This document shows, piece after piece, positions 34,543-44,291 of a DNA stretch of 64,000 nucleotides. Source of the DNA: Pseudomaricurvus sp. HS19. GTDB taxonomy: Bacteria > Pseudomonadota > Gammaproteobacteria > Pseudomonadales > Cellvibrionaceae. Below the pieces are notes generated by a model. The model searched no databases. It saw only the letters and a list, made by a program, of their open reading frames with translations, and was not told where the DNA came from. Each line of letters opens with the position of its first letter. Within the stretch, counting starts at the first letter, position 1. The position numbers were made by a program, and so were the translations under genes. The stretch lies in the NCBI RefSeq assembly GCF_009857815.1, contig NZ_WVVW01000003.1, forward strand, positions 1 to 64,000. Reading direction: 5' to 3'.

Positions 34543-35214
34543 TCACTGAGGTGGAGCAAGAGAGGCCATTTGCTTCCGCCACCAGGCGCGGCGCTCTTCG
34601 CCAGTGAGCGCCAGCAGCGAGGGTAACAGCACATCTGTTGCACCCTGCCACTGCCGCCACTGCAGCAGCCGGCACAGCCACAGGGCATCCGCCTCTGTCT
34701 CTACCGCCGACTCGTCGACGATCCACAGCTGCGGCCAGCGCCGCTTCAACTGCTGCACAAAAGCACCATCCATGGTGCCCTGCTGCTTGCCGGCCTCATT
34801 AAGCAGCGGCGTGGTGCCGTTGCCGCAGCTGGGTGAGCGGGCCTTCAGCAGCGCAGCCATTGGCGCCTCCCCCTGCCAGTTATCACACCAGTTGCGGCAG
34901 CCTGCCTGCAGCTGCTCCCGGGCACTGATGTCAGGGTTGTCCACTTGCAGCAACTGCCGTTCGCCACTGGCGAGCTCAACCCACTGCACCGGCGGTCGCG
35001 GTGTACCCATGCCGGCGTACACTTCGGGGCAGACACTGCGCAGCTGCAGTTCGCCCTGCAACACTTCACGCAGTGGTCCCAGTGACTTGTCACCGCCGTC
35101 ATAGCGCACCGCTTCCCCCAGCAGGCAGCCGCTCACCAGTATCAGTGGCCGCCCGGGTGTGACGTGGCCCGGCAGAGGGAACAGTTGGTTGGTCGGGTGG
35201 GGTGAGGTGTGCAC
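34543..35214 (-). CDS. DUF523 protein (TudS-like thiouracil desulfurase family)
   Basis: A 223-residue protein with the three conserved cysteines of DUF523: LVSGCLLGEAVRYDGGDKS, SVCPEVYAGMGTPRPPVQ and ARSPSCGNGTTPL. The family includes TudS, a [4Fe-4S] enzyme that removes sulfur from 2-thiouracil. A desulfurase role is inferred from these cysteines and the acidic residue of CPE. A short C-terminal extension of about 50 residues (WPQLWIVDESAVETE onward) goes beyond the core domain. It is monocistronic on the minus strand, with the long inverted repeat beyond its 3' end. Confidence 0.85.
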   Translation of the reverse strand: MHTSPHPTNQLFPLPGHVTPGRPLILVSGCLLGEAVRYDGGDKSLGPLREVLQGELQLRSVCPEVYAGMGTPRPPVQWVELASGERQLLQVDNPDISAREQLQAGCRNWCDNWQGEAPMAALLKARSPSCGNGTTPLLNEAGKQQGTMDGAFVQQLKRRWPQLWIVDESAVETEADALWLCRLLQWRQWQGATDVLLPSLLALTGEERRAWWRKQMASLAPPQ

Positions 35215-35418
35215 GCTGGCTCCCGGTAAGTAATAACCCTGTCGCCAAGTTATCGTAAAAAACTAGGCCAAAAAAGCCTAAAAAAACCGTGATTTTCCGC
35301 TGGCCGGATCTCGGCATCCTGATCTATATATAGTTCGCTCGGTCGACGAAAAGCGCTGCACCAGCCGCTGGGCGTCGACGGCTTATTGACGAAATTGGGT
35401 AACTTGGCAGAGTGGGTT

Positions 35419-35643
35419 ATGGACGAAGATGACGACTTTGAAGTAGACGATGGCCTGGAGGAGGCCCAGGCACTACCGGAGGTGGACGAGCCCCTGGACG
35501 CCCGCCAGAAGCTGCGCGCTCAGCTGCAGTCGGAGGTGGAAGCCTTTCTTTCCCGCGGCGGCGTGATACAGCAGATTGACTCCAATGTGACGGGCGATCC
35601 GCCACAAAAACCGGGCAACAACTACGGCAGCCGTCCGATCTGA
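35419..35643 (+). CDS. sutA: SutA-like small acidic protein
   Basis: A 74-residue protein with an acidic, probably disordered N-terminus (MDEDDDFEVDDGLEEAQ) followed by ARQKLRAQLQSEVEAFLSRGG. It ends with VTGDPPQKPGNNYGSRPI. This resembles SutA, the Pseudomonas RNA-polymerase-binding protein active in slow growth, and it lies in the corresponding neighbourhood. The ATG at 35419 lacks a strong Shine-Dalgarno; a TTG at 35386 would add 11 residues. The tail is the most conserved part. Assigned by resemblance and synteny. Confidence 0.7.
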   Translation: MDEDDDFEVDDGLEEAQALPEVDEPLDARQKLRAQLQSEVEAFLSRGGVIQQIDSNVTGDPPQKPGNNYGSRPI

Positions 35644-35653
35644 GCCACGGCGA

Positions 35654-36580
35654 TCAGTCGCTGTCGTCGCTGCGGCGGCGGGCCCGGGGGTGGGCCTGGT
35701 CGTAGACCTTGGCCAGGTGCTGGAAATCGAGATGGGTGTAGACCTGCGTGGTGGAGAGGTTGGCGTGGCCCAGCAGCTCCTGCACGCCGCGCAGGTCGCC
35801 GCTGGATTCCAGCAGGTGACTGGCAAAGGAGTGGCGCAACATATGCGGGTGCAGGGGCTGGTCGAGTCCCTGGATGGCCCCCAGTTGCTGCAGGCGCTTC
35901 TGGATCGCCCGACTGCCGAGGCGGCGTCCGCTGAGGCCCGTAAAGATCGCCTCAACCCCGCTACCACACTGCTCCACCTGTAGCTTGCGCCACTGCTGCA
36001 GCGCGTCTGTCGCGTGCTGGCCAATGGGTAACTCCCGCGTTTTCCCCCCCTTGCCCGTGACCCGCAACTGGCGTCCGCGCAGGTCTACATTGCGCCAGTC
36101 CAGCGACAGCAGTTCGCTGAGACGCAGGCCCGAGGAGTAGAACAGCTCCACGCAGGCGCGGTCCCGGATCATCAGCACATCGTCTCCGCGAACCTCCATC
36201 AGGCTCAGGGCCTGATCCACATCCAGTGCCTTGGGCAGGGGCTTGTCCGCTTTGGGGGCCCGCAGGCCGCTGCTGGGATCGGCTTTAATGCGTTTATGGC
36301 GCAGGCAGAAGCGGAAGAAGCTGCGCAGGGCAGAGAGCCAGCGTTGCAGGCTGCGGGACTTCAGGCCGCGGCGATGCTGTGCGGCCAGGCACTGGCGCAG
36401 GTGGTGGTGGGAAATCTGCGACAGGGAGAGGGCTTGCTGGTTACAGAATTCGGCCAGGCTGCGCAGATCGCGCTGATAGTTGCTCAGGGTGTGGGGCGAC
36501 ACCTGCTTTTCGTACTGCAGATGGTGGAAGAAGTCGTCCAGCGCGGCTTGCAGGGCGGGATCGGTGGTCGCGTCCGCCAT
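35654..36580 (-). CDS. xerC: Tyrosine recombinase XerC
   Basis: A 308-residue recombinase that resolves chromosome dimers at dif with XerD. The N-terminal SAM-like domain (FFHHLQYEKQVSPHTLSNYQ) is followed by the catalytic domain: R in SSGLRLSELLSLDW, K in VTGKGGKTRELP, HxxR in HMLRHSFASHLL, H in LLGHANLSTTQ and nucleophile Y in VYTHLDF. Placement directly after DUF484-dapF-lysA on the same strand is the conserved order that identifies XerC and not XerD. Only 11 bases separate it from the DUF484 gene. Confidence 0.95.
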   Translation of the reverse strand: MADATTDPALQAALDDFFHHLQYEKQVSPHTLSNYQRDLRSLAEFCNQQALSLSQISHHHLRQCLAAQHRRGLKSRSLQRWLSALRSFFRFCLRHKRIKADPSSGLRAPKADKPLPKALDVDQALSLMEVRGDDVLMIRDRACVELFYSSGLRLSELLSLDWRNVDLRGRQLRVTGKGGKTRELPIGQHATDALQQWRKLQVEQCGSGVEAIFTGLSGRRLGSRAIQKRLQQLGAIQGLDQPLHPHMLRHSFASHLLESSGDLRGVQELLGHANLSTTQVYTHLDFQHLAKVYDQAHPRARRRSDDSD

Positions 36581-36591
36581 GAGGGCTGGCC

Positions 36592-37287
36592 TCAGTCTCG
36601 CAGGTATTTGGGCAGGGTGCGGTTGAGCACTTCGCCAATGTAGCTGAGGAACAGGGTTCCCATGCTGGAGCGGTAGTAGTGCGGGTCACGGTTGCCGATG
36701 GCAAGCACACCAAAGGTGGTGCCATAGACCAGTGGCGCCAGGGCCATGGAGCCCACATGCTCACTGTGATCGGGAAACAGGTATTGGGCCATGCCGGCGT
36801 CGGCTGGGCCGCAGATCGGCTTGCTGTTGCGAATCACATTACCAATGTGTTCACGGGCTTCCTCGATGGTCTCCAGCCGTGCTTTGTCGGCTTTGAGATC
36901 TTTGCTGTCGGTAAACAGGATCAGCGTTGTGTAGTGAATCTGGAAGTCGTTGTTGAAGCTGTAGAAGAGGGAGTTGATGGCATCGTTGAGGGAGCTGCTC
37001 TCCAGCAACGCCAGCACCAGGCGTTTGGTCTTGTCGAACAGGCGGTCATTATCGCGGGCGTTGTCCAGCAGCTTGCTGAGACGGTGGCGCATGTCCATGT
37101 TGCGCTCGCGCAGAATGGCCACTTGCCGCTCCACCAGGGAGATGGCCCCGCCACTGTCGTGCGGCAACCGCAGCTCGGCCAGCAGATTGGGCTGCTGGAC
37201 GAAGAAATCCGGCTGTTGTTGCAGGTACTTGATCACCTGGTCTTCAGTGATTGCAGCGCTTTTCTCGCACGTCTTCGGTTCGTTCAT
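36592..37287 (-). CDS. DUF484 family protein
   Basis: A 231-residue DUF484 protein. It begins ITEDQVIKYLQQQPDFFVQQ then LLAELRLPHDSGGAISLVER and has a coiled-coil helix (ERNMDMRHRLSKLLDNARDN) before a GAF-like domain ending YRSSMGTLFLSYIGEVLNR. The biochemical function is unknown. The gene is regularly found between dapF and xerC. The ATG at 37287 overlaps the dapF stop (TAATG), indicating translational coupling. The upstream in-frame extension runs inside dapF and is not used. Confidence 0.93.
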   Translation of the reverse strand: MNEPKTCEKSAAITEDQVIKYLQQQPDFFVQQPNLLAELRLPHDSGGAISLVERQVAILRERNMDMRHRLSKLLDNARDNDRLFDKTKRLVLALLESSSLNDAINSLFYSFNNDFQIHYTTLILFTDSKDLKADKARLETIEEAREHIGNVIRNSKPICGPADAGMAQYLFPDHSEHVGSMALAPLVYGTTFGVLAIGNRDPHYYRSSMGTLFLSYIGEVLNRTLPKYLRD

Positions 37288-38117
37288 TACAGCTTCACTT
37301 GTCCATGGAAGACTGTGGCCGCGGGCCCCGACATCAGTACCGGCTGCCCTTCCCCCTGCCACTCGATCGACAGACTGCCACCCGGCAGATTGACTTTGAC
37401 GTTTGAGTCTAACAGGTTGCGCAAGCGCCCGGCCACTACAGCGGCGCAGGCACCGGTGCCGCAGGCGAGGGTTTCGCCGGCACCGCGCTCATAGACCCGC
37501 AGGTTGATCTCCTGCGGCGACACCACTTCCATAAAGCCTACATTTACCCGGCGCGGGAAGGCGGTATGACTTTCCAGCAGGGGCCCCAGCTGTTCCACCG
37601 GCGCGCTGGCGGTGTTCTCAACCAGCAGCACGGCGTGGGGGTTGCCCATGGAGACGGCGCTGACGTCGACGCTCTCCCCGGCCACATCCAGGGTGTAGGT
37701 GGCCTGCCGGGAGGTGGCCTCGAAGGGCACCTGCTCAGGCTCCAGTCGCGGTGCGCCCATGTCCACCCGTACATCGCCGTTGTTCAGCAGGTGCAGGGTC
37801 ATAATACCGCCGGCGGTTTCCACGTCGATGACGCGCTTACCGGTCAGTTTGCGATCGCTTACAAACCGGGCAAAGCAGCGGGCGCCGTTGCCGCAGTTCT
37901 CCACTTCGGAGCCGTCGGCGTTGAAGATGCGATAGCGGAAATCCACATCGGGGTTCTGTGGCACTTCCACCAGCAGTATCTGGTCGCAGCCCACACCGAA
38001 GCGGCGGTCCGCCAGCTGGCGAATCCGTGTTTCGCTGAGGCGCACACGCTGACTGATGCCATCGATGACCACGAAGTCATTGCCGAGGCCGTGCATTTTG
38101 GTAAAACGCAGCTTCAT
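37287..38117 (-). CDS. dapF: Diaminopimelate epimerase
   Basis: Converts LL- to meso-diaminopimelate for lysine and peptidoglycan synthesis. The 276-residue protein begins [17 protein letters not shown]. It has both catalytic cysteines, in [16 protein letters not shown] and [16 protein letters not shown], the two-base mechanism of this PLP-independent racemase. It lies downstream of lysA, which uses the product, and upstream of DUF484 and xerC in one minus-strand operon. The gap to lysA is 82 bases. Confidence 0.96.
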   Translation of the reverse strand: MKLRFTKMHGLGNDFVVIDGISQRVRLSETRIRQLADRRFGVGCDQILLVEVPQNPDVDFRYRIFNADGSEVENCGNGARCFARFVSDRKLTGKRVIDVETAGGIMTLHLLNNGDVRVDMGAPRLEPEQVPFEATSRQATYTLDVAGESVDVSAVSMGNPHAVLLVENTASAPVEQLGPLLESHTAFPRRVNVGFMEVVSPQEINLRVYERGAGETLACGTGACAAVVAGRLRNLLDSNVKVNLPGGSLSIEWQGEGQPVLMSGPAATVFHGQVKL

Positions 38118-38199
38118 CCTTTCTCTCTATATGGCAACTGGCTTATGAAAGCCGTCCCAGGGGCACTGTTCTATAGCCGCCGTGTTATGGCAACTGTTT

Positions 38200-39444
38200 T
38201 TATGGCAAAAGAGCTTCGCCCTGGGTCAGGCTGGCCAGCGTTTCACGGGCACGTACCAGGTGCACGTCGCTGCCGTCCACCATCACCTCGGCAGCCCGTG
38301 GCCGGCTGTTGTAGTTGGAACTCATGGTAAAACCATAGGCGCCGCTGGACATCAGTGCCAGCAGGTCACCGGGGCGCAGCGCCAGCTGGCGATCCTTGCC
38401 GAGGAAATCCCCGGTCTCGCACACCGGGCCCACCAGGTCCCAGCTCTTTACCTCACCATCGTGTGGCGCTACGGAGCGAATTTCCTGCCAGGCCTGATAC
38501 AGGGACGGGCGGATGTTGTCGTTCATGGCGGCATCGATAATGGCGAAGTTGCGGTGCTCGGTAGGCTTCAGGTAGAGCACCCGGGTCAGCAGTACACCGG
38601 CGTTGGCGGCGATGGAGCGGCCCGGCTCAAAGGAGAGCGACAGGCGACGGTCACCGAGGCGGGCCTTGATGGCGGCCATGTAGTCGCTCACCGCAGGTGG
38701 CTGCTCATCGCGATAGGTGACGCCGAGGCCGCCGCCCAGGTCCAGGTGCTCAATGGTGATACCCTGCTCCGCCAGCTGGTCCACCAGTGCCAGTACCCGG
38801 TCGAGGGCATCGACGAAGGGTGACAGGGTGGTGAGCTGGGAGCCTATGTGGCAATCCACACCGAACACTTTCAGCGACGGCAGCTCGGCCGCGCGGGCGT
38901 AGACCACCGGTGCGCGGTTAATGTCGATACCGAACTTGTTCTCCTTGAGACCGGTGGAGATGTAGGGGTGGGTGTTGGCGTCCACGTCCGGGTTTACCCG
39001 CAGTGACACCGGTGCCACCTTGCCCATCTCCGCAGCAACCTGGGCCAGCACTTCCAGCTCGGCTTCCGATTCGACGTTAAAGCAGTGCACACCCACGTCC
39101 AGCGCGCGGCGCATTTCGGCCGGGGTTTTACCCACACCGGAGAAAACCACTTTTGACGGATCGCCACCGGCCAGCAGTACGCGCTCCAGCTCGCCCTCGG
39201 AGACGATATCGAAACCGGCACCCAGTCGCGCCAGTACGTTGAGCACGGCGATGTTGGAGTTCGCCTTGACCGCGTAGCAAACCATGCCGGGGTGGTCACC
39301 CAGGGCGTTGGCGTAGGCCTGGTAGTGTCGGGTCAGGGCGGCGCGGCTGTAGACGTACAGCGGTGTGCCGAACTGCTCGGCCAGTTGGGTCATGGCGACC
39401 TGTTCGGCGAACAGCTGGCCGTTGTTGCTGGTGAAATCGTGCAT
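38200..39444 (-). CDS. lysA: Diaminopimelate decarboxylase
   Basis: PLP enzyme that decarboxylates meso-diaminopimelate to lysine. The 414-residue protein has the PLP lysine in MVCYAVKANSN, the glycine-rich LDLGGGLGVTYRDE, and FEPGRSIAANAGVLLTRV for phosphate binding. The C-terminal part has VGPVCETGDFLGKDR with the active-site cysteine, followed by GAYGFTMSSNYNSRPR. It follows the small lipoprotein gene lptM and precedes dapF, matching the lptM-lysA-dapF order of Pseudomonas. Confidence 0.96.
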   Translation of the reverse strand: MHDFTSNNGQLFAEQVAMTQLAEQFGTPLYVYSRAALTRHYQAYANALGDHPGMVCYAVKANSNIAVLNVLARLGAGFDIVSEGELERVLLAGGDPSKVVFSGVGKTPAEMRRALDVGVHCFNVESEAELEVLAQVAAEMGKVAPVSLRVNPDVDANTHPYISTGLKENKFGIDINRAPVVYARAAELPSLKVFGVDCHIGSQLTTLSPFVDALDRVLALVDQLAEQGITIEHLDLGGGLGVTYRDEQPPAVSDYMAAIKARLGDRRLSLSFEPGRSIAANAGVLLTRVLYLKPTEHRNFAIIDAAMNDNIRPSLYQAWQEIRSVAPHDGEVKSWDLVGPVCETGDFLGKDRQLALRPGDLLALMSSGAYGFTMSSNYNSRPRAAEVMVDGSDVHLVRARETLASLTQGEALLP

Positions 39445-39509
39445 CGTTAACTCTCGGAGGCCAGCCGCAGCGGGACGGCTGCGGCTGGCGGTATTCAGTG
39501 TGGGCGGTG

Positions 39510-39641
39510 TCAGTCGCCGGACGGTTGGGTGGCCGGGGCCTGCTCACTGGGTTGTGGCAGGTAGAGCGGCCCCTTCTGGCCACAACCTGCCAAACCCAGC
39601 AGGCAGCTGATGGCTGCCAGTATTAGAAGTGTGTGGCGCAT
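39510..39641 (-). CDS. lptM: LptM (YifL)-type lipoprotein
   Basis: A 43-residue lipoprotein, MRHTLLILAAISCLLGLAG before Cys20, with lipobox LAGC and the conserved mature start CGQKGPLYLP. E. coli LptM (YifL) helps oxidative maturation of the LPS translocon LptD. The tail QPSEQAPATQPSGD is polar and proline-rich, as in homologues. GGGAGA precedes the ATG. The gene is too short for a normal ORF listing. Its position upstream of lysA-dapF, as in Pseudomonas (lppL) and near dapF in E. coli, supports the call. Confidence 0.9.
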   Translation of the reverse strand: MRHTLLILAAISCLLGLAGCGQKGPLYLPQPSEQAPATQPSGD

Positions 39642-39725
39642 GGCGTCTCCCGAATCCGGCCAAGGTCAAGCCGGCTAGTATAGCGGCCCTCAAGGCGCGG
39701 GTTCCAGTCTCCTCCCCGGCGGCTC

Positions 39726-41126
39726 TCAGCTGCGTTTGCCAAGAGTCTCGCCGGCTGCCGCAGCGGCGCGGCGCACCTGCTCGGGAGCGGTACCGCCGAT
39801 GTGGTTGCGGGCGGCCACGGAGCCTTCCAGGGTCAGCACCTTGAAGACGTCGTCGGTGATCTCGGTGGAGAACTGGCGCAGCTCGTCAAGGCTCATCTCG
39901 GACAGGTCCTTGCCGGTCTGGATGCCGTAGGCCACGGACTTGCCGACGATCTCATGGGAGTCGCGGAAGGGGATGCCCTTGCGCACCAGGTAGTCGGCCA
40001 GGTCGGTGGCGGTGGAGAAACCGCGCTTGGCGGATTCGTACATGCTCTCCTTGCGTGCCTCGATGGCGGGGATCATGTCGGCGAAGGCGCGCAGGCAGTC
40101 CTTGACCGTATCGACGGCGTCGAACAGCGGCTCCTTGTCTTCCTGATTGTCCTTGTTATAGGCCAGCGGCTGGGACTTCATCAGGGTCAGCAGGGCGATC
40201 AGGTGGCCGTTGACGCGACCGGTCTTGCCGCGCACCAGCTCCGGTACGTCCGGGTTTTTCTTCTGCGGCATGATGCTGGAACCGGTGCAGAAGCGGTCTG
40301 GCAGGTTGATGAAGTTGAACTGCGCCGAGGTCCACAGGATGAGCTCTTCCGACATGCGTGACAGGTGGGTCAGCAGCATGGCCGAGAAGGCGCAGAATTC
40401 GATGGCGAAGTCGCGATCGGAGACCGAGTCGAGGCTGTTGCGGGTGGGGTGGTCAAAGCCCAGCAGCGAGGCGGTCAGCTCGCGGTCAATGGGATAGGTG
40501 GTGCCGGCCAGGGCGGCGGCGCCCAGCGGCGACTGGTTGAGGCGCTTGCGGCAATCCAGCAGGCGGCTGTAGTCCCGCTCCAGCATCTCGTTCCAGGCCA
40601 GCAGGTGGTGGCCAAAGGTGACCGGCTGCGCGGTCTGCAGGTGGGTGAAGCCGGGCATGATGGTGTCGGACTCTTTTGCCGCCAGCTCTACCATGCCGCT
40701 CTGCAGGCGGGTCAGTTCGGCACTGATCAGGTCGATCTCGTCGCGCAGCCACAGGCGGATATCGGTGGCCACCTGGTCGTTGCGGGAGCGGCCGGTGTGC
40801 AGTTTCTTGCCGGTGATACCGATTTTGTCGGTAAGACGGGACTCCACATTCATGTGCACGTCTTCCAGCGGGATGGACCACTCCACCTGGCCGCTTTCGA
40901 TCTCGTTCTGCACCTCGTTAAGGCCGTCGATAATGGCCTTGAGCTCATCCGCGCTGAGCACACCGGCCTTCTCCAGCATGGTGGCGTGGGCGATGGAGCC
41001 GCGGATATCGTGGCGATAGAGGCGCTGATCAAACTGAATGGAGGCGGTAAAGCGCTGCACAAAGGCGTCGACGGGCTCGCTGAAACGGCCGCCCCACTGC
41101 TGATTGGTTTTCGAATCCTGGCTCAT
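39726..41126 (-). CDS. argH: Argininosuccinate lyase
   Basis: Final step of arginine synthesis: argininosuccinate to arginine and fumarate. The ATG at 41126 gives 466 residues, close to 457 in E. coli, beginning [20 protein letters not shown]. Superfamily signature [12 protein letters not shown] and the catalytic-region [16 protein letters not shown] are present. The long upstream frame (60 residues) is not family sequence. It is divergent from algZ. The argH-algZ-algR-hemC-hemD order is that of Pseudomonas. Confidence 0.96.
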   Translation of the reverse strand: MSQDSKTNQQWGGRFSEPVDAFVQRFTASIQFDQRLYRHDIRGSIAHATMLEKAGVLSADELKAIIDGLNEVQNEIESGQVEWSIPLEDVHMNVESRLTDKIGITGKKLHTGRSRNDQVATDIRLWLRDEIDLISAELTRLQSGMVELAAKESDTIMPGFTHLQTAQPVTFGHHLLAWNEMLERDYSRLLDCRKRLNQSPLGAAALAGTTYPIDRELTASLLGFDHPTRNSLDSVSDRDFAIEFCAFSAMLLTHLSRMSEELILWTSAQFNFINLPDRFCTGSSIMPQKKNPDVPELVRGKTGRVNGHLIALLTLMKSQPLAYNKDNQEDKEPLFDAVDTVKDCLRAFADMIPAIEARKESMYESAKRGFSTATDLADYLVRKGIPFRDSHEIVGKSVAYGIQTGKDLSEMSLDELRQFSTEITDDVFKVLTLEGSVAARNHIGGTAPEQVRRAAAAAGETLGKRS

Positions 41127-41395
41127 GGTGTGGTATCGATGTCCGCTGGGTAGAAACTGAAGGAAGTGCGCTGTCAGGACGCCGCGCCGGCCCCGCTGGC
41201 ATGCCATCTGTGACCAACTGTGATCTGTGGCTGCCCGGGGCTGTGGCACATGCGCTAACATCCGCGAATAAAGCTGGCTATTATAGCCCAGCGAGGTTGC
41301 CGGCAATAGGCCGCGCCACCGGCACCGACTGCCACTGTGGAGCTCTGTTCCCGGTGGCCCGTTGCCAGACTGTCCGGGGGGAGTCGTCCGACGCT

Positions 41396-42484
41396 ATGCC
41401 ACAGGCCGCAGACGCCAACAATAACAGACAACAGCCGCTGGCCTTCCTGCCCAATCTCTGCAGCGTGCAGGCCGTGTTCCTGCTGGTGCTGCTGGGGGAG
41501 CTGCTGGCGCTCGCCCTGTCGCTGGCCTCCGATCCCCAGCTGCGTATCCACTGGGGCAATCTCGGCACCCATTCCATGCTGATTCAATGGGTGGTGCTGT
41601 TGAGCGCCGCCCTGCTCTGCCCGCTGCGTTTCTGGCTCTACACCCAGCCCGGCTGGCTGGCGGGCACCCTGTGTTACCTGCTGGTGCTGGCCGTCACCCT
41701 GGTCTGTTCACTGCTGGGACAGTGGGCCATGGCCCAGTGGCAGGCCCCCAATCTGCTGGTGGTGGCCAACAACCTGCTGTTGGCCGCCATCTTTGCCGGC
41801 ATCGTGCTGCGCTACCTCTATGTGCAGCAGCAGTGGCACAACCAGCAGCAGGCGGAGCTGCAGGCCCGTATCCAGGCGCTGCACTCCCGCATCCAGCCCC
41901 ACTTTCTCTTTAACAGCATGAACAGCATCGCCAGCCTGATCGCCACGGCGCCGGACAAGGCGGAGCGGCTGGTGGAAGACCTCAGCTGCCTGTTTCGCGC
42001 CAGTCTGGCGGAGCCGGGGCTGGTGAGCCTGGAGGAGGAGCTGGAGCTGTGCCAGCAGTTCATGGACATTGAGCAGACCCGCCTCGGCGAGCGCCTGCGC
42101 ACCCACTGGCGGCTGCCAGACCCTGCCCTGCAGCGTGCGGCCAGTATTCCGTGCCTGCTGCTGCAACCGCTGCTGGAAAACGCCATTGTGCATGGCATCA
42201 GTGGCCGCACCGAGGGTGGGGACGTCCATGTTGAGGTGCAGATTGAGGGTGAGCGGGTAAAGATTGCCATCCGCAACCCGCTGGCCGCCGCTGTTAACCC
42301 CAGGAACGGTAACCGCATGGCGCTGGATAACATCCGCAACCGTCTGGCAGTCTACTTTGGCAACGCCGCACACCTGGATACCCGTGAGGTGGAGGGTGAG
42401 TTCTGTGTGTGTCTGGAGTACCCGGGAGCGCGACGCCAGATCCGGCCCGCGGTGAAACCGGAACTTTCGGGAGTAAGTGAATAA
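41396..42484 (+). CDS. algZ: AlgZ/LytS-type sensor histidine kinase
   Basis: A 362-residue membrane kinase of the LytS/YehU class. Four or so hydrophobic segments (residues about 20-140) precede the short His_kinase domain with the hallmark RIQPHFLFNSMNSIASL, whose histidine is the phospho-acceptor candidate. The ATPase has an N-box (LLQPLLENAIVHGI) and RMALDNIRNRLAVYFG, a reduced G region typical of the class. The ATG at 41396 starts the family-like region; the upstream frame is long but unsupported. algR follows after two bases. In Pseudomonas the pair controls alginate, type IV pili and virulence; target genes here are unknown. Confidence 0.9.
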   Translation: MPQAADANNNRQQPLAFLPNLCSVQAVFLLVLLGELLALALSLASDPQLRIHWGNLGTHSMLIQWVVLLSAALLCPLRFWLYTQPGWLAGTLCYLLVLAVTLVCSLLGQWAMAQWQAPNLLVVANNLLLAAIFAGIVLRYLYVQQQWHNQQQAELQARIQALHSRIQPHFLFNSMNSIASLIATAPDKAERLVEDLSCLFRASLAEPGLVSLEEELELCQQFMDIEQTRLGERLRTHWRLPDPALQRAASIPCLLLQPLLENAIVHGISGRTEGGDVHVEVQIEGERVKIAIRNPLAAAVNPRNGNRMALDNIRNRLAVYFGNAAHLDTREVEGEFCVCLEYPGARRQIRPAVKPELSGVSE

Positions 42485-42486
42485 CC

Positions 42487-43218
42487 ATGGACGTCATTAT
42501 TGTCGATGATGAACCGCTGGCGCGGGAGCGCCTGCAGCGCCTGATGGGCGACAGCCAGGACTGCCGGGTGGTGGGCATGGCGGCCAACGGCGCCGAGGCC
42601 CTGCAGCTGGTGCAGGAGTGCGATCCGGACATGGTGCTGCTGGATATCGAGATGCCTGCCACTGACGGCCTCACCCTGGCCAATCAGCTGGCGACACTGG
42701 AAGACCCTCCCGCTGTAATCTTCTGCACCGCCCACGCCCAGCACGCGCTGGATGCCTTTGGGGTAAATGCGGTGGATTACCTGCTGAAGCCGGTGCGGCA
42801 GGAGAAGCTGCAGGCGGCCCTTAACAAGGCCCGCCGCCTCAGCCGTCCCCAACGCCTGTGGCTGGGCGATGTACCGCGACCGGCCCAGCGCGCCCACATT
42901 TCAGCCCGCAGCCGTGGCGGCGTGGAGCTGATTCCCCTGCCCCAGGTTTACTATTTCCTGGCCGACCAGAAGTACGTCACCGTCTTCCATGAGGGTGGCG
43001 AAACCCTGATTGATGACACGCTGAAAGAGCTGGAGACCCAGCTGGGCGACGGCTTTGTGCGGGTGCACCGCAACGCCCTGGTGCCCCTCACCCGTATCGA
43101 GGCTTTGGAGCGGGATGGCAGCGGGCAGTTCCTGCTGCGCCTGAGTGGCACTGACCTGCGTCCGGTGGTCAGTCGTCGCCACGTGGCCACGGTCAGGGAG
43201 CGCCTCGGGGAGCGTTAG
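42487..43218 (+). CDS. algR: LytTR response regulator AlgR
   Basis: A 243-residue response regulator. The receiver domain (1-120) has D7, D8 and phospho-acceptor D53 ([12 protein letters not shown]), and the lysine of [11 protein letters not shown]. The C-terminal LytTR DNA-binding domain spans about 140-240 with [20 protein letters not shown] and [20 protein letters not shown]. Placement after algZ and before hemC identifies it with AlgR. The ATG lies three bases after the algZ stop, so the pair is co-translated. Confidence 0.94.
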   Translation: MDVIIVDDEPLARERLQRLMGDSQDCRVVGMAANGAEALQLVQECDPDMVLLDIEMPATDGLTLANQLATLEDPPAVIFCTAHAQHALDAFGVNAVDYLLKPVRQEKLQAALNKARRLSRPQRLWLGDVPRPAQRAHISARSRGGVELIPLPQVYYFLADQKYVTVFHEGGETLIDDTLKELETQLGDGFVRVHRNALVPLTRIEALERDGSGQFLLRLSGTDLRPVVSRRHVATVRERLGER

Positions 43219-43349
43219 ACCAACGGCTTATGCCGGAGGGAGGCGACCAGGGTGCGCCTTTGTTATCATGCCGCCTTTATACGGCCGCGTCGGCCACCAT
43301 TTACCGAGTCTTTTTTACAGACCCTTTTATTGACCCCAGAGAGTTCCCC

Positions 43350-44291
43350 ATGACCCAACTGCTGCGCATAGCGACACGAGAGAGCGCACTGGCCCTGTGG
43401 CAGGCCGAATACGTCAAAGCCGAGTTGCAGCGCCACCACCCGGAGCTGACGGTGGAGCTGGTGCCCATGACCAGCCGTGGCGACAAGATCCTCGATGTGC
43501 CGCTGGCCAAGGTGGGTGGCAAGGGGCTGTTTGTGAAGGAGCTGGAACACGCCCTGCTCAACGATGAAGCGGATATTGCCGTGCACTCCATGAAGGACGT
43601 GCCCATGGAGTTTCCGGAGGGGCTGGGGCTGGCGGTGATCTGCCCCCGTGAAGATCCCCGTGATGCCTTTGTCTCCAACAACTTCGAGTCACTGGAAGCC
43701 CTGCCGGCCGGCAGCGTGGTGGGCACCTCCAGCCTGCGTCGCCAGTGCCAGCTGTTGGCCAAGCGCCCGGACCTGACGGTGAAATTCCTGCGCGGCAACG
43801 TCAACACCCGTCTGCGCAAGCTGGATGAGGGCGAATACGATGCGATTATCCTCGCTACCGCCGGCCTCGTGCGGCTGGAAATGGAGGATCGTATCCGCCA
43901 GCGTATTGCCCCCGAATTCTGCCTGCCGGCCGGTGGCCAGGGCGCCGTAGGCATCGAGACCCGTATGGCGGATCAGCAGATCCTGGACCTGTTGCAGCCC
44001 CTGCATTGTGCCCACACCGCTGAGCAGGTGCTGGCGGAGCGGGCCATGAATCGCCGCCTCGAGGGTGGTTGCCAGGTGCCTATCGGCTGCTTTGCGGTAC
44101 ACGAGGGCGATCAGCTGTGGCTGCGCGGTCTGGTGGGTAGTTCCGACGGTACGCAGATGCTGGAAGATGAGTTGCGCGGCCCGGTCAGTGATGCCGAGCA
44201 GCTGGGGGTGACCCTGGCGGAACGCCTGCTGGATGCGGGTGCGGGTGCTATATTACGTGCGGTGTATGGCGATGGTGAACGCTCACTCTGA
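43350..44291 (+). CDS. hemC: Porphobilinogen deaminase HemC
   Basis: Hydroxymethylbilane synthase: joins four porphobilinogens on a dipyrromethane cofactor. The 313-residue protein has [17 protein letters not shown] at the start and the conserved [11 protein letters not shown] and [11 protein letters not shown] segments. The cofactor cysteine is in [15 protein letters not shown]. The ATG at 43350 is preferred; upstream sequence up to 43230 is the intergenic gap after algR. The 3' end overlaps hemD by 26 bases, giving tight coupling between consecutive haem-pathway enzymes. Confidence 0.96.
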   Translation: MTQLLRIATRESALALWQAEYVKAELQRHHPELTVELVPMTSRGDKILDVPLAKVGGKGLFVKELEHALLNDEADIAVHSMKDVPMEFPEGLGLAVICPREDPRDAFVSNNFESLEALPAGSVVGTSSLRRQCQLLAKRPDLTVKFLRGNVNTRLRKLDEGEYDAIILATAGLVRLEMEDRIRQRIAPEFCLPAGGQGAVGIETRMADQQILDLLQPLHCAHTAEQVLAERAMNRRLEGGCQVPIGCFAVHEGDQLWLRGLVGSSDGTQMLEDELRGPVSDAEQLGVTLAERLLDAGAGAILRAVYGDGERSL

